From contig CANKQN010000057.1 in assembly GCA_947485035.1 (NCBI GenBank), positions 1 to 6,184 on the forward strand: 6,184 nucleotides of DNA, read 5' to 3'. The DNA comes from Rickettsiales bacterium. Its GTDB lineage: Bacteria > Pseudomonadota > Alphaproteobacteria > Rickettsiales > Deianiraeaceae. A program made the translations under genes and the position numbers. This document shows positions 1 through 5,465 of this stretch, one piece after another; position 1 is the stretch's first letter, and each line of letters opens with the position of its first letter. The notes below the pieces were generated by a model. The model was not told the origin of the DNA and ran no database searches. It saw nothing but the letters and a program-made list of their open reading frames with translations.

Positions 1-803
1 ATAATAATAACACCCTTCCCGTTTTTCATCAATTCTGTTGTTGCCTTTGAGCGAATTTTGATTGCACCGTAGCCCGTGTGCATTGCTTTTGCAATTCCGG
101 AATTGCGAATTATGTAAGCCCCTGTTGGAAAATCCGGTGCTGGCACTATAACCATTAATTCATCAATTGTAATTTCAGGGTTGTGGATAATTGCAATTGT
201 TGCGTCTAACAATTCACCCAAGTTATGTGGTGGTATTGATGTTGCCATACCAACTGCAATACCTTCACTTCCATTTGCGTAAAGGTTTGGGAAACGAGTT
301 GGCAAAACGGCAGGTTCAGTTTCGGAACCATCATAGTTTGCGATAAATGGAACGGTGTTTTTATCGATGTCGTCCAGCATTGAATGGGTGACTCTTTCAA
401 GTTTAACCTCGGTATAACGCATCGCGGCTGGGCTATCACCGTCAATCGAACCAAAGTTACCTTGCCCGTTGATTAATGGCAAACGAAGGGAGAAATCCTG
501 TGCCATACGAGCCAACGAATCGTAGATGGCGGTGTCTCCATGTGGGTGATATTTACCCATAACTTCCCCGACAATTCTTGCTGATTTTCTGTATGGCTTG
601 TTGTAGTGCGTTCCAGATTCATACATTGCGTATAAAATTCGGCGGTGAACGGGTTTCAGACCGTCACGGGCATCTGGCAAGGCACGAGAAACGATTACAC
701 TCATTGCGTAATCAAGATATGATGTTTTCATTTCATCAACAATGCCAATTGTTTTGATATCGTTGTGAATTACATTATTTCCCGTGTTTTTTCCTTCGGC
801 CAT
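1..803 (-). CDS. gyrA: DNA gyrase subunit A, N-terminal part (runs off the left edge)
   Basis: GyrA is the breakage-reunion subunit of DNA gyrase (A2B2), which introduces negative supercoils in the cytoplasm. The 267 complete codons visible cover the start of the breakage-reunion domain: [20 protein letters not shown] (residues 28-47), the KPVHRR helix, GKYHPHGD (83-90), QGNFGS (114-119) and AAMRYTE with catalytic Tyr130. The form [18 protein letters not shown] fits GyrA rather than ParC. The quinolone-region position equal to E. coli Ser83 is Thr91 and that equal to Asp87 is Asp95, so no intrinsic resistance residue is seen. '[15 protein letters not shown]' and 'PPHNLGE' resemble alphaproteobacterial GyrA. 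ATG at 803 gives a normal N-terminus; no Shine-Dalgarno is visible before it. The gene diverges from the lipoprotein gene, with its own promoter at 833-861. The C-terminal half lies outside the window. Confidence 0.97.
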   Translation of the reverse strand, partial: MAEGKNTGNNVIHNDIKTIGIVDEMKTSYLDYAMSVIVSRALPDARDGLKPVHRRILYAMYESGTHYNKPYRKSARIVGEVMGKYHPHGDTAIYDSLARMAQDFSLRLPLINGQGNFGSIDGDSPAAMRYTEVKLERVTHSMLDDIDKNTVPFIANYDGSETEPAVLPTRFPNLYANGSEGIAVGMATSIPPHNLGELLDATIAIIHNPEITIDELMVIVPAPDFPTGAYIIRNSGIAKAMHTGYGAIKIRSKATTELMKNGKGVII

Positions 804-832
804 GTTTCAAGAACTATAATTTTATTGAAAAA

Positions 833-861
833 AATTTAAAACCGTTCTTTTTAAATTGCAA
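833..861 (-). promoter_or_regulatory. Predicted sigma70-type promoter for gyrA
   Basis: Read on the minus strand: -35 TTGCAA (861-856), a 17-bp spacer, then -10 TAAATT (838-833). The start point would fall near 826, giving a leader of about 20-25 nt before the gyrA ATG at 803. The -35 hexamer is the same as that of the divergent lipoprotein promoter. AT-rich sequence makes chance matches easy, so this is a good candidate, not a certainty. Confidence 0.55.
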
Positions 862-944
862 GACTTTTTAAATCACACAAAAGCATTGCTAGAATTGCCA
901 AAGCGTTGATACATTAAAATATTAAATAAAGCTAATTTTTTTCC

Positions 945-973
945 TTGCAAAATTAAAAATAGTAGTTTATAAT
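945..973 (+). promoter_or_regulatory. Predicted sigma70-type promoter for the lipoprotein-rlmE unit
   Basis: -35 TTGCAA (945-950), a 17-bp spacer and a perfect -10 TATAAT (968-973). Transcription would start near 980, about 30 nt before the ATG at 1011. This also argues against the in-frame TTG at 978, which would lie at or upstream of the start point. A Shine-Dalgarno GAGGG (1001-1005) stands five bases before the ATG. Confidence 0.75.
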
Positions 974-1010
974 ATACTTGAATTATCGTTTCATTTTTAA
1001 GAGGGAATAT

Positions 1011-2507
1011 ATGACATTTCGTCACAAGCTTATCTACTCCGTGGCAATTTTTATAAGCTTTACAGGGTGCGTTAAAACTTTTGGTTCGAATTATTACGCT
1101 CAAAAAGCATACCAATCCCTTGGACTGCAACCTTCGCAGCCAAAAAATTCCAATGTAATGCCATACAATCCAAATGATAAAAAAGCTGTGGAGCAAATAA
1201 ACCCTTATGCACAACAAGCAAGACAACAGTTTCAAGCTCAATCAACTGCACCACAACAACCTAATCCACAATCAACTGCACCACAACAACCTAATCCACA
1301 ATTACCCGCACCACAAGCACAATATCAACCATACCCTCTCAACAACACGGCAAATAACGCAATGCCAAATCCATCAAGGCAATTAAACCCCGTGCATATC
1401 ACCAACTCACACTATGCACAATATCTTGCTGAACTTTCCAAGTATTATACACAATACGCTGAAATTTTTTCAGTAAAAGGTATGGTGAGCGATTCTCAAC
1501 TTCTTCGTGCAAAATCGGCAACCGCAAAAAGCGGAAACGATGTAATGTTTGAAACTGAAAATTCGTTCAATCTGCCACTTGAAAAACAACCAACGATAGC
1601 ATCTCAACGCAAAATTGTTGAAAATGTGAAAAGTCGCACTGAGATTTTGAAAGAAATGCCAATATCCGTTGCCCAATTACAAGCAAGTTTTGACTGTGTA
1701 TTAATTGAAGCAAAAAACAATATATTTACACAAAAAACCGTCTGCGGCATGGCTTACCAACAGGCAATTTCCGCTGTTGAAGCGAAGTTTGGCTCAATGA
1801 ATGAAGCAAAACCGCAGGTTTTTGGTTCAAGCGCAACACCACTTCCAACCGTTGAACAGTCGCTCACACCATCAAACCCATGGGATCCCACCCCAACTTC
1901 AACAAATATGCTTCCAATTTCCGACGGTCAATCTGGTATAACAATGCCAAATACGTCTACTTCCCCAACAACCGCCACAGGTGGTAATGTTGTGAATAAC
2001 ATTAACATTGTTCTTGGTGAAGACGCAAAACCAAAACCAAAGGAGCAATCAAGCCACTATGCGAAGTATAAAGACGAGTTTGAAGACAAAGCCGTTTTAA
2101 AATTTGACAACCATAAATCGTTTGCAGTATATTACGATGTAGGATCGTTTGCTCTTGATGCAAGTGCCATTTATTCGATAAACAAAGCAATTGAATTTAC
2201 TCGCGATTACGACGACCACACAATAACCGTTCTTGGATTCACAGACCGCACATCGTCAAGAGACTATAACAAAGTTCTTTCTGATAAGCGTGCAAACGCG
2301 GTTTATGATGCTTTAATCAAGCGTGGCATTGCTAAGGAAAAAATTAAAAAAGTATTATTTGGCGAAGACTACAACACGGTTAGCACTCGTGATGGCGTTG
2401 GCGAAGCATTTAACAGAAGAGTGGTGATTGAGGTTAACACAACTGGAAAGTTTGATGAAGAAGACTTTATTACGGAAAAAGGCCTAGAAGGTGGTATTAT
2501 TGAATAA
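1011..2507 (+). CDS. OmpA-family lipoprotein (peptidoglycan-binding, alphaproteobacterial type)
   Basis: Predicted envelope protein of 498 residues that tethers a membrane to peptidoglycan. The N-terminus is a short lipoprotein signal: RHK, a hydrophobic stretch (7-18), then SFTG-Cys20, with Phe rather than Leu at -3 of the lipobox. Residues about 30-125 are a Gln/Pro/Asn/Ala-rich linker with a 10-residue tandem repeat. Residues about 131-265 resemble the central domain of alphaproteobacterial OmpA lipoproteins, including 'FDC' (Cys229) and a second cysteine, Cys245. A second Pro/Thr/Ser-rich linker follows. The OmpA C-terminal domain spans about 364-478: 'FAVYYDVGSFALD', 'GFTDRTSSRDYN', 'LSDKRANAV', 'FNRRVVIEV'. 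Asp412 and Arg427, 15 apart, match the residues that bind diaminopimelate in this family. ATG 1011 is chosen for its Shine-Dalgarno and signal peptide. It is first in an operon with rlmE. It is too long to be a standard Pal; the exact role is unknown. Confidence 0.88.
   Translation: MTFRHKLIYSVAIFISFTGCVKTFGSNYYAQKAYQSLGLQPSQPKNSNVMPYNPNDKKAVEQINPYAQQARQQFQAQSTAPQQPNPQSTAPQQPNPQLPAPQAQYQPYPLNNTANNAMPNPSRQLNPVHITNSHYAQYLAELSKYYTQYAEIFSVKGMVSDSQLLRAKSATAKSGNDVMFETENSFNLPLEKQPTIASQRKIVENVKSRTEILKEMPISVAQLQASFDCVLIEAKNNIFTQKTVCGMAYQQAISAVEAKFGSMNEAKPQVFGSSATPLPTVEQSLTPSNPWDPTPTSTNMLPISDGQSGITMPNTSTSPTTATGGNVVNNINIVLGEDAKPKPKEQSSHYAKYKDEFEDKAVLKFDNHKSFAVYYDVGSFALDASAIYSINKAIEFTRDYDDHTITVLGFTDRTSSRDYNKVLSDKRANAVYDALIKRGIAKEKIKKVLFGEDYNTVSTRDGVGEAFNRRVVIEVNTTGKFDEEDFITEKGLEGGIIE
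1239..1298 (+). repeat. Two perfect tandem copies of a 30-bp unit
   Basis: Copies at 1239-1268 and 1269-1298 are identical, in frame and encode QSTAPQQPNP twice. A decayed third copy follows (QLPAPQ...). The repeat lies in the flexible linker just after the lipoprotein N-terminus, so copy-number change would lengthen or shorten the tether by 10 residues without changing frame. Confidence 0.95.
2486..2494 (+). promoter_or_regulatory. Ribosome binding site of rlmE, inside the end of the lipoprotein gene
   Basis: AGAAGGTGG lies five bases before a TTG (2500-2502) in the rlmE frame and 17 bases before ATG 2512. The spacing favours TTG 2500. The in-frame GTG at 2493-class position (2491) overlaps this site and is therefore unlikely as a start. 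The site is translated as part of the lipoprotein, so translational coupling is probable. Confidence 0.5.
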
Positions 2508-3312
2508 AAAAATGAAAGATATAAATGAAAAAATTGAGGTTAAAAAACCTGCAAACAAGAAGTCTATTGAAAACAAGCATCGTGAATTAAAAAATCCACC
2601 AAAAGTTCCAAGTGCGGTTCTTAACGCGTTTGAAATAAAGGATGCTCACGAAGTTTTGCGTGTGAAATCGGACTTTGTCAAGAATCGCAAACTTACAAAC
2701 TCTTCTAGAAAATGGGTTTCAAGACATATCAACGACCCATTCACTCAAAAATCCAAAGCGTTTGGGTATCGTGCCAGAAGTGCATTCAAGTTGCTTGAAA
2801 TTCAGGAAAAGTTCAATATCATAAGTGAAAATTCCTCAGTTCTTGACCTTGGCTGCGCACCAGGTTCTTGGTCGGAAATTCTTGTCAAATTCACAAAGAA
2901 AAAGGTTATTGGCATTGATCTTCTGGCAACAGAACACCTTGAAGGTGCTGTATTTTTACAAGGAGATTTCCTTGATAAATCGGTTCAAAATGAAGCACTT
3001 GTTTTGAATAATAATAAAAAATTTGACGCAATCGTCAGTGATATTTCCCCAAACACAACGGGCATGAAAACAGTCGACCACTTGCGAATTATGTATGTTT
3101 TGGAAATTGAGATGGAATTTGTCCACGCAAATTTGACTATAAACGGAAGTTTTGTTTCGAAGGTTTTTCAAGGAGAAGGCTTAGACGAGCACCTTGTTGA
3201 ACTTCGTAAATTCTTCAAAACCGTTCACATTTTTAAGCCAAAAGCTTCAAGGAAGGAGTCTAAGGAGGTTTATCTTGTATGTTTGGAATTTCGCCCGAAT
3301 TTTAAAATCTAA
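2500..3312 (+). CDS. rlmE: 23S rRNA (uridine-2'-O-)-methyltransferase RlmE (FtsJ/RrmJ)
   Basis: RlmE methylates the 2'-OH of U2552 (E. coli numbering) in the 23S A-loop on the assembling 50S subunit, using S-adenosylmethionine. The FtsJ K-D-K-E tetrad is complete: Lys97 (RARSAFK), Asp181 (VSDISPN), Lys221 (SKVFQG) and Glu256 (SKEVYLV). Spacings of 84/40/35 compare with 86/40/35 in E. coli. The SAM-binding loop DLGCAPGSW is at 116-124. The protein is 270 residues against 209 in E. coli; the excess is a lysine-rich, probably disordered N-terminal extension of about 60 residues. The start is uncertain: TTG 2500 fits the Shine-Dalgarno and overlaps the lipoprotein stop (2505-2507); ATG 2512 would remove four residues. 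It is second in the operon after the lipoprotein gene and converges on dnaX, with overlapping stop codons. Confidence 0.93.
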   Translation: MNKKMKDINEKIEVKKPANKKSIENKHRELKNPPKVPSAVLNAFEIKDAHEVLRVKSDFVKNRKLTNSSRKWVSRHINDPFTQKSKAFGYRARSAFKLLEIQEKFNIISENSSVLDLGCAPGSWSEILVKFTKKKVIGIDLLATEHLEGAVFLQGDFLDKSVQNEALVLNNNKKFDAIVSDISPNTTGMKTVDHLRIMYVLEIEMEFVHANLTINGSFVSKVFQGEGLDEHLVELRKFFKTVHIFKPKASRKESKEVYLVCLEFRPNFKI

Positions 3313-4445
3313 GACTTAATAACATCGGATTTTGGAAATAATTTTAAAATTTCCAAAATTTTATTTTCCGAAATACCGTTTACAATGTTTTCAATGGAAG
3401 GAGAACTTACAACATGTAAGGCTTTCAGAAAAATAATTTCCAAAATTGCATATTTATTAAACGCATAAGAAAGTTCTTGCGTTGCGGGAAGCATGATATT
3501 CCAAATTCGCAAAAGGTTTGAATATGGCGTTTTTTTGTTTATGCACACTTGAATCTCCTCGTAAAGACAGGTTAAAAATTCCTCCAAAATAGAATTTTCC
3601 GTCACACCTTGTGCTTTAATTTGGCGAAGATTTTGCAGAATCGCATCGCCGTCGGCTTCCAAAACTGAATGAAAAAGATTGGATATATCACTTTTTGAAA
3701 CCAAACTCAACATCGATTCAACCAGCGTCTCCGTTATTTCAGAATTTGGCGAACGCATTGAGGCTTGGTCAAGCATGGAGAGGGCATCACGAACGGAACC
3801 TGACGATTTCGATGCAATCAATTCCAAAGCCTGCGTTGCAATTTTGATATTCTCTTTTTCCGCAATTCCAACAAGGTGTTCAACCATTGCAGAAAGTGAA
3901 AGTGGTGCAAGAACAAATTTTTGACAGCGGGAAAGTATTGTTACGGGAACTTTTTGTAGTTCAGTTGTGGCAAAAATAAAAATTACACCAGATGGCGGCT
4001 CTTCAAGAGTCTTCAACAGTGAATTGAACGCTTTTGTTGAAAGCATATGAACCTCATCAACGATAAAAATTCGATATTTTCCCAGTGCTGGGTTATAATT
4101 TATGCCTTCAAGCATAACTTTGATATCATCAATACCAGTGTTACTTGCAGCGTCAAATTCAAGTATATCAGGGTGTGAACCATTGTTTGCAGATTTACAA
4201 TTCGGACACTCTTCGCATGGCTTTATTGTGGAATTTTCAGTAATCAAATTAGAGCAATTCAGTGTTTTTGCGACAATTCTCGCAGTTGTCGTCTTACCAA
4301 TGCCACGAATTCCTGTTAGCAAATAGGCGTGGTGAAGTTTGTTGTGTAAAAAACCGTTCGTGATTGTTTGAACAAGTACTTCCTGCCCTTTTAGTTGCTC
4401 GAAATTTTGAGGACGATACTTCCTTGCAAGAACGAGGTAGGACAT
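3309..4445 (-). CDS. dnaX: DNA polymerase III clamp-loader subunit DnaX, short gamma-like form
   Basis: DnaX is the ATPase motor of the clamp loader that places the beta clamp on primed DNA. Domains I-III are present: LARKYRPQNFEQLKGQ (6-21), Walker A GIRGIGKTT (Lys51), zinc cysteines Cys64, Cys77, Cys80 and Cys83, Walker B DEVHML (130-135), the SRC motif with arginine finger (172-174), and sensor 2 GSVRDAL (Arg219). A helical collar domain fills the C-terminal third. At 378 residues it ends about where domain III ends in E. coli (tau 643, gamma 431). The polymerase- and helicase-binding tau region is therefore absent, and no continuation is possible because rlmE lies beyond. I saw no A-AAA-AAG-type shift site near the end. 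ATG 4445 is chosen because MSYLVLARKYRP is the family N-terminus; an in-frame ATG at 4493 would add 16 unconserved residues. No Shine-Dalgarno is visible. Confidence 0.95.
   Translation of the reverse strand: MSYLVLARKYRPQNFEQLKGQEVLVQTITNGFLHNKLHHAYLLTGIRGIGKTTTARIVAKTLNCSNLITENSTIKPCEECPNCKSANNGSHPDILEFDAASNTGIDDIKVMLEGINYNPALGKYRIFIVDEVHMLSTKAFNSLLKTLEEPPSGVIFIFATTELQKVPVTILSRCQKFVLAPLSLSAMVEHLVGIAEKENIKIATQALELIASKSSGSVRDALSMLDQASMRSPNSEITETLVESMLSLVSKSDISNLFHSVLEADGDAILQNLRQIKAQGVTENSILEEFLTCLYEEIQVCINKKTPYSNLLRIWNIMLPATQELSYAFNKYAILEIIFLKALHVVSSPSIENIVNGISENKILEILKLFPKSDVIKS
3329..3366 (+). terminator. Probable rlmE transcription terminator, inside the dnaX coding sequence
   Basis: An 11-bp perfect stem (ATTTTGGAAAT at 3329-3339 with its complement at 3349-3359) and a 9-nt loop are followed on the plus strand by a T-rich tract (TTTTATTTT). 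The tract is on the plus-strand side, so the hairpin suits rlmE, whose stop is 17 bases upstream. The stem has only two G:C pairs, so strength is doubtful. It encodes part of the DnaX C-terminus on the other strand. Confidence 0.45.
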
Positions 4446-4600
4446 ATTTTTTTGAAAATGCAATTTAAAAACAGTGCACTTGACCTGCGTCATAAATTTT
4501 GGTTGCTATGTTTCCATTCTGGCCGTTTGAACTTAAAAACGCACCCAAGTGCAAATTTACTCTTTTGGTAATCATTTTTAATGTCAAGGAAAAAATATCT
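4446..4600. other. Left remnant of the dnaX-atpF intergenic region
   Basis: This is the upstream region of dnaX, about 155 bp before the target duplication. On the minus strand a TTGACA box lies at 4587-4582, but no convincing -10 follows at normal spacing, so no dnaX promoter is assigned. An 8-bp inverted repeat, TGCACTTG (4475-4482) and CAAGTGCA (4546-4553), is far apart and of unknown meaning. I see no gene or RNA here. Confidence 0.4.
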
Positions 4601-4608
4601 TGCACGGC
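4601..4608. repeat. Left target-site duplication of the IS (TGCACGGC)
   Basis: The 8 bases directly outside the left inverted repeat are identical to those directly outside the right one (5385-5392). Duplications of 8-9 bp are usual for IS1-family elements. The exact match fixes the element ends and points to a fairly recent insertion. Confidence 0.95.
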
Positions 4609-4630
4609 GGAACTGACAAATTTCTATAGA
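4609..4630 (+). repeat. Left terminal inverted repeat (IRL) of the IS1-family element
   Basis: It begins GGAACTGACAAATTTC and matches the reverse complement of 5363-5384 at all 22 positions. A TATAGA at 4625-4630, with TTGCAC at 4600-4605 (19-bp spacer), could form a weak promoter whose -35 lies in the flanking DNA. This is speculative. Confidence 0.95.
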
Positions 4631-4678
4631 CAATAACAAAGTATGAGTTTATGAGTACTTTGTTATTGTTTGTTTTTT
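4631..4678 (+). promoter_or_regulatory. Hairpin plus T run abutting the transposase start codon
   Basis: CAATAACAAAGTA (4631-4643) pairs perfectly with TACTTTGTTATTG (4656-4668) across a 12-nt loop. The stretch after it (4669-4678) is T-rich and ends in six T directly before ATG 4679. The form resembles an intrinsic terminator, though the stem is AT-rich. It would end read-in transcription, or hide the start codon region in transcripts entering from outside. Several IS families block read-in expression in this way; its use here is inferred. Confidence 0.55.
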
Positions 4679-5047
4679 ATGGAATGTAAGTTTTGTCAGT
4701 CTCAAAAAGTGGTTAAGAATGGAGTTTTGTATGGATACCAGAGATATTTGTGTAGAAATTGTAATAAAAATTTTAGACCGAGAGAGCTGAAATATTCAAG
4801 AGAGGTAAAATTAAAAGTGATGAAGTCTTATTTAAATGGTGTAGGAATTAGAGCAATTGAGCGGATATTTGATGTGTCAAATCAGTTGATTTCATATTGG
4901 ATTAAGAAATATGGTAAAAAACTTGAAGAAATAAAATCAAAAGAAAAAGTTGAGGATGAAATAATAATGCAAATCCTTGAAGCAGATGAGCTTTTTACTT
5001 ATATTAAAAAAACAAAACCAAGTAAGAATTTGGACTGTAGTAAATAG
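4679..5047 (+). CDS. IS1-family transposase, upstream reading frame (zinc finger, HTH, first catalytic Asp)
   Basis: This 122-residue frame carries the DNA-binding half of an IS1 transposase. It has a zinc-ribbon (Cys3, Cys6, Cys25, Cys28 in MECKFC...YLCRNC) and an InsA-like helix-turn-helix 'YLNGVGIRAIERIFDVSNQL' at about 51-70. The start of the DDE catalytic domain follows, with the first Asp103 in LEADELFTYIKK. It then leaves the true frame at a run of seven A (5006-5012), and the last 11 or so residues are probably meaningless. In classical IS1 the shift lies before the catalytic domain; here it lies after the first Asp, so this frame alone cannot be an enzyme. It could bind IS ends as a repressor, as InsA does. 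ATG 4679 is used because the cysteine motif starts right after it; there is no Shine-Dalgarno and the preceding bases are a T run. Confidence 0.85.
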   Translation: MECKFCQSQKVVKNGVLYGYQRYLCRNCNKNFRPRELKYSREVKLKVMKSYLNGVGIRAIERIFDVSNQLISYWIKKYGKKLEEIKSKEKVEDEIIMQILEADELFTYIKKTKPSKNLDCSK

Positions 5048-5369
5048 AAATTCATTACAGCTTATTGATTTCGAAGTAGGAGATTCTTCGGTTTCTACTT
5101 GGTTAAATTTAGTATTTAGGCTGCAAGAACGATATAAAATAAATCATCTATGCACCGATGGAAATCCTGTTTACGGATATTATAAGATCTCCAAAAAACA
5201 TCATATTACAAAAGCAGAGACTAGCTTGGTTGAATCTTGGAATTGCAGATTAAGACACTACCTTGCAAGACTCAAAAGAAAAACTTTATGCTATAGCAAA
5301 TCATCAGAAATGCTCCGCATTTCTGTGTTAATGCTACTAAACAAAGAATTCATTTATCATAATCTATAG
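4977..5369 (+). CDS. IS1-family transposase, downstream reading frame (second Asp and Glu of DDE)
   Basis: This frame, +1 relative to the upstream one, encodes the rest of the catalytic domain. True sequence begins near 5012 (QNQVRIWTVVNRN). Asp in CTDGNPVY (codon at 5157) and Glu in LVESWN (5232) are separated by 24 residues, the IS1 DD(24)E spacing, and 'LRHYLARLKRKTLCYSKS' matches InsB 'LRQHLARLGRKSLSFSKS'. Without the first Asp it is not catalytic alone. Removing one A from 5006-5012 joins the two frames into 229 residues, close to the 232 of the IS1 fusion protein. The TTG at 4977 only marks where the frame is open; no ribosome site supports independent starting. The stop lies inside the right inverted repeat. 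Confidence 0.85.
   Translation: MKQMSFLLILKKQNQVRIWTVVNRNSLQLIDFEVGDSSVSTWLNLVFRLQERYKINHLCTDGNPVYGYYKISKKHHITKAETSLVESWNCRLRHYLARLKRKTLCYSKSSEMLRISVLMLLNKEFIYHNL
5006..5012 (+). other. Seven-A run at the transposase frame break
   Basis: In the upstream frame it reads ATT AAA AAA ACA; with six A it would read ATT AAA AAA CAA AAC CAA GTA, continuing IKKQNQVRIWT in the downstream frame. The shift needed is +1 (or -2), not the -1 of classical IS1. Although AAAAAAC occurs here, it is not in the phase that a standard -1 slip needs. It is either a one-base slippage mutation, a site of transcript slippage, or a sequencing or assembly error. Confidence 0.8.
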
Positions 5370-5384
5370 AAATTTGTCAGTTCC
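5363..5384 (-). repeat. Right terminal inverted repeat (IRR) of the IS1-family element
   Basis: It is the perfect 22-bp partner of 4609-4630. The transposase TAG stop (5367-5369) lies within it. Confidence 0.95.
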
Positions 5385-5392
5385 TGCACGGC
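5385..5392. repeat. Right target-site duplication of the IS (TGCACGGC)
   Basis: It is identical to 4601-4608. Removing the element and one copy gives an uninterrupted spacer of about 228 bp between the dnaX and atpF start codons. Confidence 0.95.
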
Positions 5393-5414
5393 ATTTTTGA
5401 TGCGATAAAAACTC

Positions 5415-5443
5415 TTGACAATTAAAAACTATGCAATTGTATT
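5415..5443 (+). promoter_or_regulatory. Predicted promoter of the atpF-rsfS unit
   Basis: A perfect -35 TTGACA (5415-5420) is followed after 16-17 bp by a weak -10 (TTGTAT, 5437-5442). The start point would be about 15-20 nt before ATG 5466, giving a short leader with no Shine-Dalgarno. It begins 30 bp beyond the right end of the IS, so the insertion left it intact. Confidence 0.5.
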
Positions 5444-5465
5444 TTTTGATATATTTATATTGTAT

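Larger units (their letters stand above)
4609..5384 (+). mobile_element. Complete IS1-family insertion sequence, 776 bp
   Basis: The element has 22-bp perfect terminal inverted repeats, an 8-bp target duplication and a transposase with IS1 InsA- and InsB-like parts. IS1 of E. coli is 768 bp, so the size agrees. In order it holds the left repeat, a 13-bp-stem hairpin with a T run (4631-4678), the transposase start (ATG 4679), the first catalytic Asp, a seven-A run where the frame breaks (5006-5012), the second Asp and Glu, a stop inside the right repeat (5367-5369) and the right repeat. It interrupts the spacer between divergent dnaX and atpF and no gene. Arginine codons are mostly AGA, unlike the neighbours, which supports arrival from elsewhere. 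Its own capacity to move depends on whether the frame break is bypassed. Confidence 0.95.

Noticed and set aside
978..1010. TTG at 978 as the start of the lipoprotein
   Set aside because: It lies at or before the predicted transcription start, and ATG 1011 has a Shine-Dalgarno five bases upstream and begins a proper lipoprotein signal peptide.
873..1254. Minus-strand open frames opposite the start of the lipoprotein gene (873-1241, 1072-1254)
   Set aside because: They lie largely antisense to a well-supported gene, show no recognisable domain and have unlikely compositions; they are by-products of its A/C-rich coding strand.
2491..2499. GTG at 2491 as the start of rlmE
   Set aside because: It overlaps the likely ribosome binding site AGAAGGTGG; TTG 2500 has the right spacing.
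3258..3270. Strong Shine-Dalgarno-like TAAGGAGGT near the end of rlmE
   Set aside because: It encodes the conserved SKEVY residues of rlmE and no plus-strand gene starts after it; dnaX lies on the other strand.
3309..3420. Programmed frameshift in dnaX giving tau and gamma
   Set aside because: No A-rich slippery heptamer was seen near the end, and no tau-like frame exists downstream, where rlmE occupies the DNA.
4102..4326. Plus-strand open frames inside dnaX (3679-3924, 4102-4326)
   Set aside because: They are antisense to conserved dnaX motifs (Walker A, zinc region, Walker B) and have no promoter or ribosome site.
4446..4493. Upstream ATG at 4493 as the start of dnaX
   Set aside because: The added 16 residues have no family resemblance and no ribosome site; MSYLVLARKYRP at 4445 is the usual DnaX start.
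4475..4553. Inverted repeat TGCACTTG / CAAGTGCA upstream of dnaX as an operator
   Set aside because: The arms are 63 bp apart and only 8 bp long; there is no supporting promoter geometry, so it is noted but not called.
5415..5465. TTG at 5415 as the start of atpF
   Set aside because: It is the TTGACA promoter box; the b-subunit N-terminus begins at ATG 5466.
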